This document shows positions 9,077 to 18,613 of a DNA stretch of 64,000 bases, one piece after another (position 1 is the stretch's first letter; the number at the start of each line of letters is the position of its first letter). The notes beneath the pieces were generated by a model. The model saw nothing but the letters and a program-made list of their open reading frames with translations, searched no databases and was not told the origin of the DNA. This stretch comes from Edaphovirga cremea (GTDB lineage: Bacteria; Pseudomonadota; Gammaproteobacteria; Enterobacterales; Enterobacteriaceae), in contig NZ_QOVA01000001.1 in assembly GCF_003332275.1 (NCBI RefSeq), forward strand, positions 434,001 through 498,000. Direction: 5' to 3'. The position numbers and the translations under genes were made by a program.

Positions 9077-10417
9077 TTACTTCTCGCCAACCCCGACGAT
9101 GTTGTTGTATTCCCACAGGCGGTTGAAATTCACATCATTCAGATCGCGGTTCGGGGCGATATTGCCAGCAAACGGACGGTTGGTCGTCGCCGCAGCGCCC
9201 CAAGGCGCGAGAACGTCATAGCTGGAGTCGATGCGGCTGTCACGAATTACCAACTGACCGTTGGCAGTCTGACCTGCAACATAGCCGGTTTCACGCGCGC
9301 CCTGATCCCAGGCACGGCCAAGCTTAGCCTTGGTATCGCCCTGGAAGCCACCATCACCAGTCAGGCGGCTATTGATAACCAGAAAACCAAACGGTATCTG
9401 CGGCATGGTATCAGGCGCGAATACGTAGGCTTCGCCCGCACCACGGCTGGAAACAGTATGGAACTCAACGTTATCGAACACGGCATTGGCCCGGCCAAAG
9501 ACATAATCTACATCCCCTTCGATGTAGCTGTTTTTGACATAAACCCGGCTGTAATGATCGGTGACGTAGTTATTCTGGATATCGCTGGTATTAACGAAAA
9601 ACGTATCCTGACGACCAATCAAACGCACATTTTCCAACTGTGCCTTGTCGCCATCGGTACGCAGAGCGACGCCCTGATGTGCCCCGCCATCGACAGTATC
9701 AAGCAGGGAATTAACGACGGTCAGGTTTTTCATCTGGAAGTTGTTGCTTTGCGACCACACCACGGCAGAACAAATAGTATCAATAGTCTCTTTTTGCTTG
9801 GTGGCACAGACGTTATACATATACCACGCACGATCGCCAGGCAGGTATTCGCCTTTCGGGTTGACGGTATTGCGATAGGTTTCTGGCGAAATCATCGAAT
9901 CAAGAGCCAACTGGATCACCACTTGATCGGCGGATTCACCGGCACCAAACAGCGTGATCGGCGCTGCGCCCGCAGGAACATAAACAGTGCCGGTGTAGGT
10001 ACCTGGCAATAGTTTGATGAAAATGCGATTACCATGGTTGCGCGCACGCAGTGAGGCGCTTACCGCTTCCTGTACGCTGGTGAACGTTGCGCCATCTACG
10101 CCAACCTGGCTGCCAACCACAAATTGAGTTTGTACGGAGTCGGTGCTGATAAGCGACGGGATCCAATGATCTTCCAGCGGTTGAGCATATTGCCCACTCA
10201 GTGCGAAGTAATTGCGTTGGGTGAATATTTGCGCTTCATCTGCACTGAGCACCGGGCGGGTAGCCGTACCGGGTGCCAACTGAGTGGAAACGAGTTCTGC
10301 TTTATTACTGCTACAGGCTGCCAGCAACAATGAGACAGACAGCGCAGCAGCAACCCGGGAAAGGTTAGTAAAAGTCACTTTATTGGTGCTCCTAAGAGGC
10401 GGTGGTTTTTTTAGCAT
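9077..10417 (-). CDS. pemB: PemB-like pectin methylesterase, outer-membrane lipoprotein
   Basis: Carbohydrate esterase family 8 enzyme that removes methyl groups from pectin. The ATG at 10417 (MLKKPPP) is preferred over the in-frame ATG at 10459 because it places a lipoprotein signal correctly: hydrophobic AALSVSLLLAAC with lipobox L-A-A-C. 446 residues. Catalytic blocks are intact: GRQDTFFV (first catalytic Asp), GDVDYVFGRANAVF (nucleophilic Asp) and GRAWDQG (Arg). E. coli carries the non-pectinolytic homologue YbhC at this locus next to ybhB, so this is the syntenic member. A KdgR-like box lies about 70 bp upstream, fitting pectin induction. Confidence 0.9.
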   Translation of the reverse strand: MLKKPPPLRSTNKVTFTNLSRVAAALSVSLLLAACSSNKAELVSTQLAPGTATRPVLSADEAQIFTQRNYFALSGQYAQPLEDHWIPSLISTDSVQTQFVVGSQVGVDGATFTSVQEAVSASLRARNHGNRIFIKLLPGTYTGTVYVPAGAAPITLFGAGESADQVVIQLALDSMISPETYRNTVNPKGEYLPGDRAWYMYNVCATKQKETIDTICSAVVWSQSNNFQMKNLTVVNSLLDTVDGGAHQGVALRTDGDKAQLENVRLIGRQDTFFVNTSDIQNNYVTDHYSRVYVKNSYIEGDVDYVFGRANAVFDNVEFHTVSSRGAGEAYVFAPDTMPQIPFGFLVINSRLTGDGGFQGDTKAKLGRAWDQGARETGYVAGQTANGQLVIRDSRIDSSYDVLAPWGAAATTNRPFAGNIAPNRDLNDVNFNRLWEYNNIVGVGEK

Positions 10418-10483
10418 TTTATCCGCGCCATAGTAGCTGAAATTCAATAAAAAAAACAAAGGCGCGTGATCAAATTCACCGGC

Positions 10484-10501
10484 ATGAACCTGCGTTTCAT
10501 T
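10484..10501 (-). promoter_or_regulatory. Candidate KdgR operator upstream of pemB
   Basis: ATGAACCTGCGTTTCAT(T) fits the imperfect palindrome ATGAAA(C)-N3-(G)TTTCAT of KdgR boxes, with one mismatch in the conserved arms. It sits 67-84 bp upstream of the chosen pemB start, where the promoter should be. KdgR is the pectin-catabolism repressor of soft-rot bacteria and is reported to control pemB in Dickeya. Confidence 0.6.
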
Positions 10502-10631
10502 GGGCGGATAGGGTTAAGTGACAGAAATATCTGTCGAGACAGCGGAATAAAAACAGGAACAACGAAATATCACTGGCGGGAAAGTTCAGAAAGTGGCGAC
10601 CCGCGTCGGCTGGCCGCCCTCTTGTAACCCA

Positions 10632-11114
10632 TTAACCGTAAGTCACGGTCAGTGTTGCACTGCCCAGCGTGTGGAAATGGATGTTAAAGCCCAGTACGGC
10701 TCCGCTGGCGTTTTCATCAACGTCAATATGATCCACGTCCAGCGCATGTATTGTGAATTGATAACGATGGTTCTCACCTTTCGGTGGTGCCGCGCCGCCG
10801 TATCCTGCTTTGCCGAAATCGGTGCGGGTCTGTACTGCACCTGCGGGAAGCCCGCCTTTGCCGGATCCGGCACCCTGCGGGATCTCACGCACGTCAGCAG
10901 GGATGTTTGCCACACCCCAGTGCCACCATCCGGAACCGGTGGGTGCATCGGGATCGTAAACGGTAATGGCAAAACTACGGGTACCCTCAGGGATGTTTTC
11001 CCAGGCCAAATGCGGTGACAGATTGTCGCCTGGGTAACCTATGTCATTGAAAACGTGACGTTCTGGCAGGGAATTACCGTCTTTCAGGTCGTTACTGGTG
11101 AGCGTAAAAGCCAT
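10632..11114 (-). CDS. ybhB: YbhB, PEBP-family protein
   Basis: 160-residue cytoplasmic phosphatidylethanolamine-binding-protein fold (RKIP-like), orthologous to E. coli YbhB. Signature stretches: LSPHLAWENIPEGTRSFAITVYDPDAPTG (the DPDAP ligand-pocket motif) and WWHWGVANIP. The physiological ligand is unknown. It keeps the ybhC/pemB-ybhB adjacency of E. coli, but bioA now lies 5 kb away because extra genes are inserted. Confidence 0.95.
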   Translation of the reverse strand: MAFTLTSNDLKDGNSLPERHVFNDIGYPGDNLSPHLAWENIPEGTRSFAITVYDPDAPTGSGWWHWGVANIPADVREIPQGAGSGKGGLPAGAVQTRTDFGKAGYGGAAPPKGENHRYQFTIHALDVDHIDVDENASGAVLGFNIHFHTLGSATLTVTYG

Positions 11115-11141
11115 TATTTACTCCCTTGCTTACATTAAAAG

Positions 11142-11822
11142 TTATGCACCCAATTTCTTCAGCAGCAGTTGCGCTACCGCTTCAGAGGATGCCGGATTCT
11201 GGCCGGTAATCAGATGACCATCATCAATGGCGTACACTTTCCAATCGGCTTCTTTGCTGTATTCGCCGCCAAGTTTTTTCAATTCGTCTTCAACCAGGAA
11301 AGGGACGATTTTGGTCAGTCCGACCGCATCTTCTTCACTGTTACTGAAACCCGTCACACGTTTGCCCTGAACCAGTGGTGTTCCATCAGGTTTGCGCGCA
11401 TGGCGTAAAACACCGGGGGCATGACAAACCGCAGACACTGGCTTGCCATCGGCATAAAAATCATCGATTAGCGCGATGGAGTTTTCATCTTCGGCCAAAT
11501 CCCACAAAGGACCGTGCCCACCGGGATAGAACACGGCGTCAAAACGATCGGCGTCGATGTTGATCAATTTCCTGGTCGTAGCCAACGTTTTCTGGGCATC
11601 GTAATCCTGACGGAAACGCTTGGTGGCATCGGTCTGCGCATCTGCCTCATCACTTTTCGGATCGAGCGGCGGATGCCCACCTTTCGGTGACGCCAGCGTA
11701 ACATCGGCCCCCGCATCCAGAAACACGTAATAGGGGGCCGCAAACTCTTCCAGCCAGAAACCGGTTTTTTTACCGCTATCACCCAATTTATCGTGTGAGG
11801 TCAAAACCATTAAAATTTTCAT
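11142..11822 (-). CDS. DJ-1/PfpI-family protein, class I glutamine amidotransferase-like
   Basis: 226 residues of the DJ-1/PfpI superfamily, nearest in form to the HchA-like glyoxalase III/deglycase branch. The nucleophile elbow AVCHAPG has Cys133 followed by His134, and the conserved acidic residue is in GFWLEEF (Glu25/26). GGHGPLWDL is the oxyanion loop. It lies 27 bp upstream of ybhB and 25 bp downstream of the oxidoreductase gene on the same strand, so the three may be co-transcribed as a carbonyl-stress unit; that is inference. Confidence 0.85.
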   Translation of the reverse strand: MKILMVLTSHDKLGDSGKKTGFWLEEFAAPYYVFLDAGADVTLASPKGGHPPLDPKSDEADAQTDATKRFRQDYDAQKTLATTRKLINIDADRFDAVFYPGGHGPLWDLAEDENSIALIDDFYADGKPVSAVCHAPGVLRHARKPDGTPLVQGKRVTGFSNSEEDAVGLTKIVPFLVEDELKKLGGEYSKEADWKVYAIDDGHLITGQNPASSEAVAQLLLKKLGA

Positions 11823-11847
11823 CGTAACTGTATTCCTTTATCGAATG

Positions 11848-12891
11848 TCAGAGGTCGTCTTTACCTACCCGAACCACCACTTTGCCGAAGTTCTTTCCTT
11901 CCAACAGACCGATGAACGCTGCTGGGGCATTTTCCAGTCCATCGGTGATATCTTCGCGGAAGTTTATTTTTCCGGCTTCGAACCATTCGCCCATCTGTTT
12001 GGCAAATTCCGGATAGCGATGACCATAATCGTCAAAAATAATGAAACCCTGCATGCGCATGCGTTTTCTCAAGATCGTGCCTTGCAATAAAGACAAACGA
12101 TCCGGACCTTCCGGCAGTGACGTCGCGTTGTATTGTGAAACCAATCCGCACACCGGAATACGTGCCTTGGTGTTTAGCAATGGCAGAACGGCGTCAAATA
12201 CCGCTCCCCCGACATTTTCGAAGTAGACATCAATGCCATCAGGGCATGCTTTGGCCAGGCGTTTTTCAAGTTCTGGCGCACGGTGATCCAGGCACTCGTC
12301 AAAACCAAAGTGCTCTTTAGCATAGCGGCATTTTTCATCACCGCCGGCAATTCCTATCACCCGGCAGCCTTTCAGCTTGGCAATCTGTCCCACCAATGAC
12401 CCCACTGGCCCGGTCGCGGCAGCGACAACCACGGTTTCACCGGCTTTGGGTTCGCCAATATCCAGCAATCCCATATACGCGGTAAAACCCGGCATGCCGA
12501 GCACACCCAGCGCCAGTGACGGATGTTTGGCGATGTTGCCTTCGAGTTTGCGCAGCGCCTTGCCCTCGGCGACGCTGTAATCCTGCCAGCCGCCCATGCC
12601 CAACACCCAGTCACCGGGTTTGAAGTCTGCATGTTTTGAATCAACCACGCGCGATACAACGCCGCCGGTCATGACATCATCTATTTGGACCGGAGCGGCG
12701 TAAGAAGGCGCGTCACTCATACGGCCACGCATATAGGGATCGAGGGAAAGATAGACGCTGCGCAGCAGCACCTGCCCGTTTTCAATCGGTGGGATAGCGC
12801 CTTTTTCCAGACGGAAGTTGTCTGCTATGGGCGCGCCTTTTGGGCGGGAAGCCAAAACCAGTTGACGGTTTACCGAGTTGTTCTGAGACAT
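11848..12891 (-). CDS. NADP-dependent medium-chain oxidoreductase, CurA/YncB-like
   Basis: 347-residue zinc-independent MDR enzyme resembling E. coli CurA (curcumin/dihydrocurcumin reductase) and leukotriene B4 12-hydroxydehydrogenases. The ATG at 12891 has AAGGAG 6-7 bases upstream and is preferred to the in-frame ATG at 12924. Visible: YMRGRMSDAPSY near residue 50, GMPGFTAYMGLLDIG, the NADPH-binding AATGPVGSLVGQIAKLKGCRVIGIAGG, and ENVGGAVFDAVLPLL. No zinc-binding cysteines are seen. First gene of a probable three-gene unit with the DJ-1 protein and ybhB. Confidence 0.88.
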   Translation of the reverse strand: MSQNNSVNRQLVLASRPKGAPIADNFRLEKGAIPPIENGQVLLRSVYLSLDPYMRGRMSDAPSYAAPVQIDDVMTGGVVSRVVDSKHADFKPGDWVLGMGGWQDYSVAEGKALRKLEGNIAKHPSLALGVLGMPGFTAYMGLLDIGEPKAGETVVVAAATGPVGSLVGQIAKLKGCRVIGIAGGDEKCRYAKEHFGFDECLDHRAPELEKRLAKACPDGIDVYFENVGGAVFDAVLPLLNTKARIPVCGLVSQYNATSLPEGPDRLSLLQGTILRKRMRMQGFIIFDDYGHRYPEFAKQMGEWFEAGKINFREDITDGLENAPAAFIGLLEGKNFGKVVVRVGKDDL

Positions 12892-13051
12892 AGGGGCTCC
12901 TTGATACAATAAAATGCATAACATCCGGTTGGGGATGAACCAGTGATAAGTATAGGACTCTGTGAATCAGGAATAATTAGCTACCCATTATAGTCAGCAA
13001 TATCAGGGCTGGCATATGTAAATGATGCGTTTTGAAATAGGGGGGAGTACT

Positions 13052-13084
13052 CAGAAAAACAACGGGATAAGTGGCCTTATCCCG
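13052..13084 (-). terminator. Terminator of the solute-binding protein gene
   Basis: Read on the minus strand, CGGGATAAG (13084-13076) pairs with CTTATCCCG (13071-13063) around a four-base loop and is followed by TTGTTTTTC. Confidence 0.8.
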
Positions 13085-13111
13085 AAAAATAATGTGCAGG
13101 GAGATGCAGAA

Positions 13112-13891
13112 TCAAGGAACGGAGACGTCAATATCACCGAAGTATTTTTGTGACAGGGTTTTAATGACGCCATCCGCTTTCACTTTGGCGATCGCCTGAT
13201 CCAGCGATTTCTTCAGGGCATCATCACCCTTGCGCAGACCAAACGCGATGCCGCTGCCGAGGATTTTCTCATCGACCACCGATTCACCGACAAAGGCATA
13301 GTCTTTGCCGTCAGGGCGTGAGAGAAAGCCATTTTGTCCAGCAGGAGCCAGCACCAGCGTACCATCAAGGCGACTAGAGGAGAGATCGAGGTAGATTTGG
13401 TTTTGATCTTGATAAGAGACGACATCGACGCCTTGCGGAGCCCAATGCGCTTTGGCATAACTCTCCTGAATGGAACCTTGCAGAACGCCAATATGTTTGC
13501 CTTTCAGCGAAGCCGCTTCAGGCAGCAGGCCGGAATCTTTTTTCGCAATAAGCTTGCTGGGCACGCGATAAATTACGTCTGTAAAATCAATCGCCTGACG
13601 ACGTTTTTCGGTCACGTTCATCGCCGAATTGATGGCATCAAATTTACGCCCCTGCAGGGCCGGGATCAGGCCGTCGAAGGAGGTATCAAACCAGTCGCAT
13701 TTCATTTTTGCCGCTTCACAGACAGCATGACCCAAATCGATATCGAAGCCCTGCAACTTGCCATCAGGGCCTTTGGACTCGAACGGGGGATACTGTGCTT
13801 CCAAACCAAAACGCAGTGTTCCGGTCTCTGCCAATACAGGCAGTGAAGAGAGCGCGCAGCTCAACAGAAGCAATGTTTTCAATGATTTCAT
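13112..13891 (-). CDS. Periplasmic amino-acid-type solute-binding protein
   Basis: Family 3 extracellular solute-binding protein (HisJ/ArtJ-like), 259 residues. The ATG at 13891 gives a proper Sec signal peptide (KTLLLLSCALSSLPVLAETG) and has GGAGAG upstream; the in-frame ATG at 13951 would put a basic extension in front of it. Motifs: LRFGLEAQYPPFESKGPDGKLQGFDIDLGHAVC and GVLQGS. The ligand cannot be read. It follows the aminotransferase gene by 16 bp, and no permease or ATPase is encoded nearby, so it must borrow one or act with a distant operon. Confidence 0.9.
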   Translation of the reverse strand: MKSLKTLLLLSCALSSLPVLAETGTLRFGLEAQYPPFESKGPDGKLQGFDIDLGHAVCEAAKMKCDWFDTSFDGLIPALQGRKFDAINSAMNVTEKRRQAIDFTDVIYRVPSKLIAKKDSGLLPEAASLKGKHIGVLQGSIQESYAKAHWAPQGVDVVSYQDQNQIYLDLSSSRLDGTLVLAPAGQNGFLSRPDGKDYAFVGESVVDEKILGSGIAFGLRKGDDALKKSLDQAIAKVKADGVIKTLSQKYFGDIDVSVP

Positions 13892-13907
13892 CTCTACTCT
13901 CCGGGGT

Positions 13908-15062
13908 TTAAACCTGACACAAACGGCGCGCGCCTTCCAGCAGCGTGTCATTATCTTTGGCGAAGCTCAGGCGAATCAGGCCAGTGGGGGCACCATGACT
14001 GTAAAACGCCGAAAGCGGGATGGTAGCGATCTGGTGATCGCGGATCAAACGCAACACAAACTGGTCGTCGGTTTCATCACTGAAACCACGAAAACGGGCC
14101 AGCATAAAGAAACTGCCGCCACTTGGCAGCAATTCGAAACGTGAGCCTTGCAAGGCATTAGCCAGAATATCGCGTTTTTGCTGATAAAAATCAGCCAGAC
14201 CGAGATAACTTTGCGGATCGGCCAGTGCCTCGGTAAACGCCACCTGCATCGGGGTATCCGCAGAAAACATCATGAACTGATGTACCTTGCGGATCTCCGT
14301 GGTCAGGGCGGCAGGAGCCAGGCAGTAACCGACTCGCCATCCGGTAACGTGATAGGTTTTACCGAAAGAAGAGACGATCACACTGCGTTCGGCCAGAGCC
14401 TGGTGGCAGGCCATACTCTCATGGCGGCGACCATCGAACACCACATGTTCATACACTTCATCAGATAAAATGATGATATCGCTATTGCGGGTGAGGGCGG
14501 TCAGCCGGGCAATATCCTCCTCATCAAAGATCGCACCGGTCGGATTATGCGGACTGTTGACGATAATCATGCGGGTTCGGCTATTGATCGCTGCCGCGAC
14601 TTCATCCCAGTCAATGCTCAAATCTTCCAGCGACAGCGCGATAGGAATCGGTGTCGCCCCTTGCAGACGCACTATTGGCGCATAACTGTCGAAGGAAGGT
14701 TCAAAGTAGATCACTTCGTCACCGGGATGCACCAACGCGCTGATGGCGGAATACAACCCCTCGCTGGCGCTGGCCATGACGGTCACTTCATCATTGGCAT
14801 CATAGAGCGTGCCATACAAAGCCAGCGCCTTGGCTGACAAGGCATGTCGCAACGCCGCCACACCGCTCATCGGCGCATATTGGTTATGACCAGCACGCAT
14901 GGCACGCGCAACCGATTCCACCAATGCAGGATCGCAGGCAAAGTTTGGCGCACCCTGGGAGAGATTGAGCGCATTGTGTTCAGCACTGAGCTGACCAATA
15001 ACGGTAAAAATGGTGGTGCCAACATCGGGCAACTTCGAGCGGGGCGCGCAGACACTCTGCAT
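13908..15062 (-). CDS. Class I/II PLP-dependent aminotransferase, YbdL-like
   Basis: 384-residue fold-type I aminotransferase most like E. coli YbdL (methionine aminotransferase). Visible: INLSQGAP-type N-terminus, NSPHNPTGAIF (carboxylate binding), ILSDEVYEHVVFDG (Asp/Tyr contacting PLP), and SSFGKTYHVTGWRVGY with the Schiff-base Lys. AGGAG lies seven bases before the ATG. Operon with the downstream solute-binding protein and divergent from a LysR gene, which suggests uptake plus transamination of one amino acid under LysR control. Confidence 0.88.
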   Translation of the reverse strand: MQSVCAPRSKLPDVGTTIFTVIGQLSAEHNALNLSQGAPNFACDPALVESVARAMRAGHNQYAPMSGVAALRHALSAKALALYGTLYDANDEVTVMASASEGLYSAISALVHPGDEVIYFEPSFDSYAPIVRLQGATPIPIALSLEDLSIDWDEVAAAINSRTRMIIVNSPHNPTGAIFDEEDIARLTALTRNSDIIILSDEVYEHVVFDGRRHESMACHQALAERSVIVSSFGKTYHVTGWRVGYCLAPAALTTEIRKVHQFMMFSADTPMQVAFTEALADPQSYLGLADFYQQKRDILANALQGSRFELLPSGGSFFMLARFRGFSDETDDQFVLRLIRDHQIATIPLSAFYSHGAPTGLIRLSFAKDNDTLLEGARRLCQV

Positions 15063-15267
15063 AACACACTCCTGATGAATACTTTTTTGATGAATAAGGT
15101 CATGAGTAAAAAAGTCTGACGCACGACAGGCAGAGGTAATCAGCGCACATGTTCAACGATCGACAGTGTTTAATGATTAAGCAATAGATCATCTGGGCTC
15201 ACAATCGAAAATTTGTCATACTCATCATGACTTTTAATCATGGCTCATGGCCGGTCGGGAACGATTA

Positions 15268-16194
15268 ATGAATGTGCTGCCCTCACTTAATGCATTGAAA
15301 ACTTTCACTGTTGTTGCAGAAACGCTCAATTTCACCCGTGCGGCGCATAAACTCCATGTCACCCAGGGAGCCATCAGTCGCCAAATCGCCGGACTCGAAC
15401 GTGAATTGGGCTATGCCCTGTTTGTGCGTCAGGCGCGCGGTCTTACGTTGACGCCACGCGGTGCGTCGCTGTTGCTGCCGGTAAAGCAGGCGCTTGGCAC
15501 GATTGGCGAAGCGCTGACCCGCGTTGCCTCACAGCCGGAAACGCTCCGCATAAAATGCCCGACGTGTGCGATGCGCTGGATGTTGCCGCGAGTGATTCAA
15601 CTGCAAAATGATGAACCGGAAATCCGCATTGAATTGACCGCCTCGGTCTCCCATGGTGTGGATTTCGGCAGCGAACATTTTGATGCGGCGGTTATCTTCA
15701 GCGATCAGATGGAAAAGCAGCGGCGCGCGTATCCGCTATTTGATGAGATCCTGACGCCGGTCTGTACGCCGGACTTCCTGCAAAGTAAGGAGGGGGTTCT
15801 TACCCCGGATGACTTGGCTGATCAAACGCTGCTGCACCCCACGCGCGATCGGCGTGACTGGCTATTGTGGTTGCGCGCAGCCGGTTACAATGCGCTGCCC
15901 TCCAGCAAGGCCCAGCATTTTGACACGCTGGATCTGGCGATTAACGCAGCGCTGCAAGGGTTTGGTGTGGCCATTGGCGATCTGACATTAATAGAAGATG
16001 ATTTACGCGCCCGTCGGGTAATTGCACCGTTTCCTCTCTCTGTCGCCACTGGCGCAGCGTATTACCTCGTTGTGCGTGAATCCCTGTCCGAAAGTGACAA
16101 GCCGCAGCCTGCGCTGAGCCGGGCCATTGAGTATTTCATGGCTGAGGCCCAACGCAGTCGTTTGACATCAGGCCGCCTGATAGAGATGCCCTAG
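15268..16194 (+). CDS. LysR-family regulator, GcvA-like branch
   Basis: 308-residue LysR protein. The helix-turn-helix is [27 protein letters not shown], followed by the effector domain. The ATG at 15268 gives the common start [13 protein letters not shown]; the ATG at 15247 is possible. It is divergent from the aminotransferase operon across about 200 bp, the typical arrangement for its target. Its 3' end overlaps the convergent bioA stop by 27 bp. Confidence 0.88.
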   Translation: MNVLPSLNALKTFTVVAETLNFTRAAHKLHVTQGAISRQIAGLERELGYALFVRQARGLTLTPRGASLLLPVKQALGTIGEALTRVASQPETLRIKCPTCAMRWMLPRVIQLQNDEPEIRIELTASVSHGVDFGSEHFDAAVIFSDQMEKQRRAYPLFDEILTPVCTPDFLQSKEGVLTPDDLADQTLLHPTRDRRDWLLWLRAAGYNALPSSKAQHFDTLDLAINAALQGFGVAIGDLTLIEDDLRARRVIAPFPLSVATGAAYYLVVRESLSESDKPQPALSRAIEYFMAEAQRSRLTSGRLIEMP

Positions 16195-17454
16195 GGCGCT
16201 GGCGATGGCGGCGGTGAGTTTACTGAGTTGTTCGGGTTCGATCACGTAGGGCGGCATCAGGTAGATCAGCTTGCCAAAAGGGCGGATCCACACGCCCCGA
16301 TCGACGAAATACCGTTGCAGTCGCGCCATCTCCACCGGTTGGCGCATCTCCACTACGCCAATTGCGCCCAGCACCCGCACGTCTGCCACTGCCGGATGCT
16401 GCTTCAACGGCATAAGCTCGGATCGCAACTGCCGCTCTATCGACGCTACCTGCTGCTGCCAACGGTTCTCAGCCAGAAGTGACAGGCTGGCGCTGGCGAC
16501 CGCGCAGGCCAGTGGATTAGCCATAAATGTGGGGCCATGCATAAAACAACCGGCCTCACCGTTACTGATGGTTTCAGCCACGTGGCGGGTGGTGAGTGCC
16601 GCGGAGAGGGTCATATACCCTCCAGTCAACGCTTTGCCCAGGCACATAATATCCGGGGAAATCCCCGCATGCTCACAGGCAAACATTTTTCCCGTGCGGC
16701 CAAAACCGGTCGCAATTTCGTCGGCAATCAGCAGGATGCCATAGCGGTCACACAATGCCCGCACCTGACGTAAATACGCGGGATGATAAAAACGCATTCC
16801 CCCCGCCCCTTGCACGATGGGCTCCAGTATGACGGCGGCAATATCCACGCTGTGCTGGGAGATCATCTGCTCAAATGGAGCAATATCCTGCGGCTCCCAC
16901 TCTGTACCAAACGCGCATTGCGGTGCCGGTGCAAACAGATGCTGCGGCAAATAACCCTGATACAGACTGTGCATGGAGTTTTGCGGATCACACACCGACA
17001 TTGCAGCGAAAGTATCACCGTGATAGCCGTTGCGTAGCGTCAGAAGGCGCTGGCGCTTTTCCCCTTTCGCCTGCCAATACTGCATCGCCATTTTTATCGC
17101 CACTTCAACGGCAACTGAACCGGAATCCGCCAGAAACACGCATTCGAGTTGTTCTGGGGTCATCGCCACCAACTGGCGGCAGAGCGCCACGGCAGAAGGG
17201 TGGGTGATGCCGCCAAACATCACGTGCGCCATTTTCCCAAGTTGCTCGATTGCTGCCTGATTCAGTTGCGGATGGTTATAGCCGTGGACTGCCGCCCACC
17301 AGGAAGACATGCCGTCAACCAATACGCGGCCATCCGCCAGATGCAGTTCTGAACCCTGCGCCGACTCCACCGGATAGCACGGCAGCGGATGGCTCATCGA
17401 GGTATAGGGATGCCAGATATGACGTTGGTCGAAAGCGAGATCGGAAGAATTCAT
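16168..17454 (-). CDS. bioA: BioA, adenosylmethionine-8-amino-7-oxononanoate aminotransferase
   Basis: Third-to-last step of biotin synthesis: transfers an amino group from S-adenosylmethionine to KAPA, giving DAPA. 428 residues, as in E. coli. Visible: [56 protein letters not shown] (PLP Asp) and [15 protein letters not shown] (Schiff-base Lys). Divergent from bioB, sharing the operator at 17495-17524. Confidence 0.98.
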   Translation of the reverse strand: MNSSDLAFDQRHIWHPYTSMSHPLPCYPVESAQGSELHLADGRVLVDGMSSWWAAVHGYNHPQLNQAAIEQLGKMAHVMFGGITHPSAVALCRQLVAMTPEQLECVFLADSGSVAVEVAIKMAMQYWQAKGEKRQRLLTLRNGYHGDTFAAMSVCDPQNSMHSLYQGYLPQHLFAPAPQCAFGTEWEPQDIAPFEQMISQHSVDIAAVILEPIVQGAGGMRFYHPAYLRQVRALCDRYGILLIADEIATGFGRTGKMFACEHAGISPDIMCLGKALTGGYMTLSAALTTRHVAETISNGEAGCFMHGPTFMANPLACAVASASLSLLAENRWQQQVASIERQLRSELMPLKQHPAVADVRVLGAIGVVEMRQPVEMARLQRYFVDRGVWIRPFGKLIYLMPPYVIEPEQLSKLTAAIASALGHLYQAA

Positions 17455-17494
17455 TAAGTTGGCCGTAAACTAAAAAAGATGATTTATGTTAACC

Positions 17495-17524
17495 GTAAAC
17501 TTATTATGATCAATAATGGTTTAC
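17495..17524. promoter_or_regulatory. BirA operator (bioO) between bioA and bioB
   Basis: GTAAACT - 16 bases - GGTTTAC, the 30-bp geometry of the E. coli bio operator, with an inner ATTAT/ATAAT symmetry. Biotinoyl-AMP-bound BirA would repress both divergent transcripts. A second CCGTAAACT lies exactly 30 bp to the left (17463-17471), hinting at a degenerate tandem half-site. Confidence 0.9.
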
Positions 17525-17575
17525 CAGTCAGTAATTATATAACAGTGAAAACACGTGATTTTTTGGAGAGCAGCG

Positions 17576-18613
17576 ATGGCGCAACGTACCAAATGGACCC
17601 TCGAGCAGGTTCAAACCCTTTTTGCGATGCCTTTCCTTGAACTGATGTTCGAGGCACAGAAAACTCATCGTCAGCATTTTGATCCGCGACAGGTGCAAGT
17701 CAGCACATTGTTGTCGATCAAGACGGGGGCGTGCCCTGAAGACTGTAAATATTGTCCGCAGAGTTCGCGCTATAAGACCGGCCTGGAAAGTGAACGCCTG
17801 ATGCAGGTCGAGCAAGTATTGCACTCAGCCCGTCAGGCCAAGGCGGCGGGATCGACGCGCTTTTGCATGGGCGCGGCATGGAAAAATCCCCACGATCGCG
17901 ATATGCCCTATCTGGAGCAAATGGTGCAGGGCGTGAAAGAGCTGGGCATGGAGACCTGCATGACCCTGGGTTCGCTCAATAGCCAGCAGGCCCAGCGTCT
18001 GGCGCATGCTGGTCTGGATTACTACAACCATAATCTGGATACCTCACCCGAGTTCTACGGCAGCATCATTACCACGCGTAGTTACCAGGAACGTCTGGAC
18101 ACGCTGGACGAAGTACGTAATGCCGGGATCAAAGTCTGTTCAGGAGGAATTGTTGGATTGGGTGAGACGGAAAAAGACCGCGCCGGTCTGCTGATGCAAC
18201 TGGCCAATTTGCCCACCGCACCTGAAAGTGTGCCAATCAATATGCTGGTGAAAGTGAAGGGCACTCCGCTTGCGGACAACGATGATGTCGATCCTTTTGA
18301 TTTTATCCGCACGATCGCCATCGCCCGCATTATGATGCCGACATCGTATGTCCGGCTGTCAGCAGGCCGCGAGCAGATGAGCGAACAGACTCAGGCGATG
18401 TGTTTTATGGCGGGTGCCAACTCGATTTTCTATGGCTGCAAACTGCTGACCACGCCCAACCCTGCCGAGGACAAGGATTTGATCCTGTTCAATAAGCTTG
18501 GCTTAAATCCGCAACAGAACACGGCAGAAAAAGGTGACAATGAGCAGCAGCAGATCCTCGCGGAGCAGCTGATGTATGCCGATGAACCTCAGTTTTACAA
18601 TGCGGCAGTGTAA
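17576..18613 (+). CDS. bioB: BioB, biotin synthase
   Basis: Radical-SAM sulfur-insertion enzyme converting dethiobiotin to biotin, 345 residues. The ATG at 17576 (MAQRTKWTL, after TTTTGGAGAG) matches the family; the upstream in-frame start at 17555 is rejected. The radical-SAM cluster motif is [14 protein letters not shown] (CxxxCxxC), and the [2Fe-2S] ligands lie in [16 protein letters not shown] and [10 protein letters not shown], with the conserved Arg in [15 protein letters not shown]. First gene of bioBFCD. Confidence 0.98.
   Translation: MAQRTKWTLEQVQTLFAMPFLELMFEAQKTHRQHFDPRQVQVSTLLSIKTGACPEDCKYCPQSSRYKTGLESERLMQVEQVLHSARQAKAAGSTRFCMGAAWKNPHDRDMPYLEQMVQGVKELGMETCMTLGSLNSQQAQRLAHAGLDYYNHNLDTSPEFYGSIITTRSYQERLDTLDEVRNAGIKVCSGGIVGLGETEKDRAGLLMQLANLPTAPESVPINMLVKVKGTPLADNDDVDPFDFIRTIAIARIMMPTSYVRLSAGREQMSEQTQAMCFMAGANSIFYGCKLLTTPNPAEDKDLILFNKLGLNPQQNTAEKGDNEQQQILAEQLMYADEPQFYNAAV

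Noticed and set aside
9458-10012. 184-codon plus-strand ORF opposite pemB
   Set aside because: Antisense shadow of a conserved gene; the composition follows pemB codon positions.
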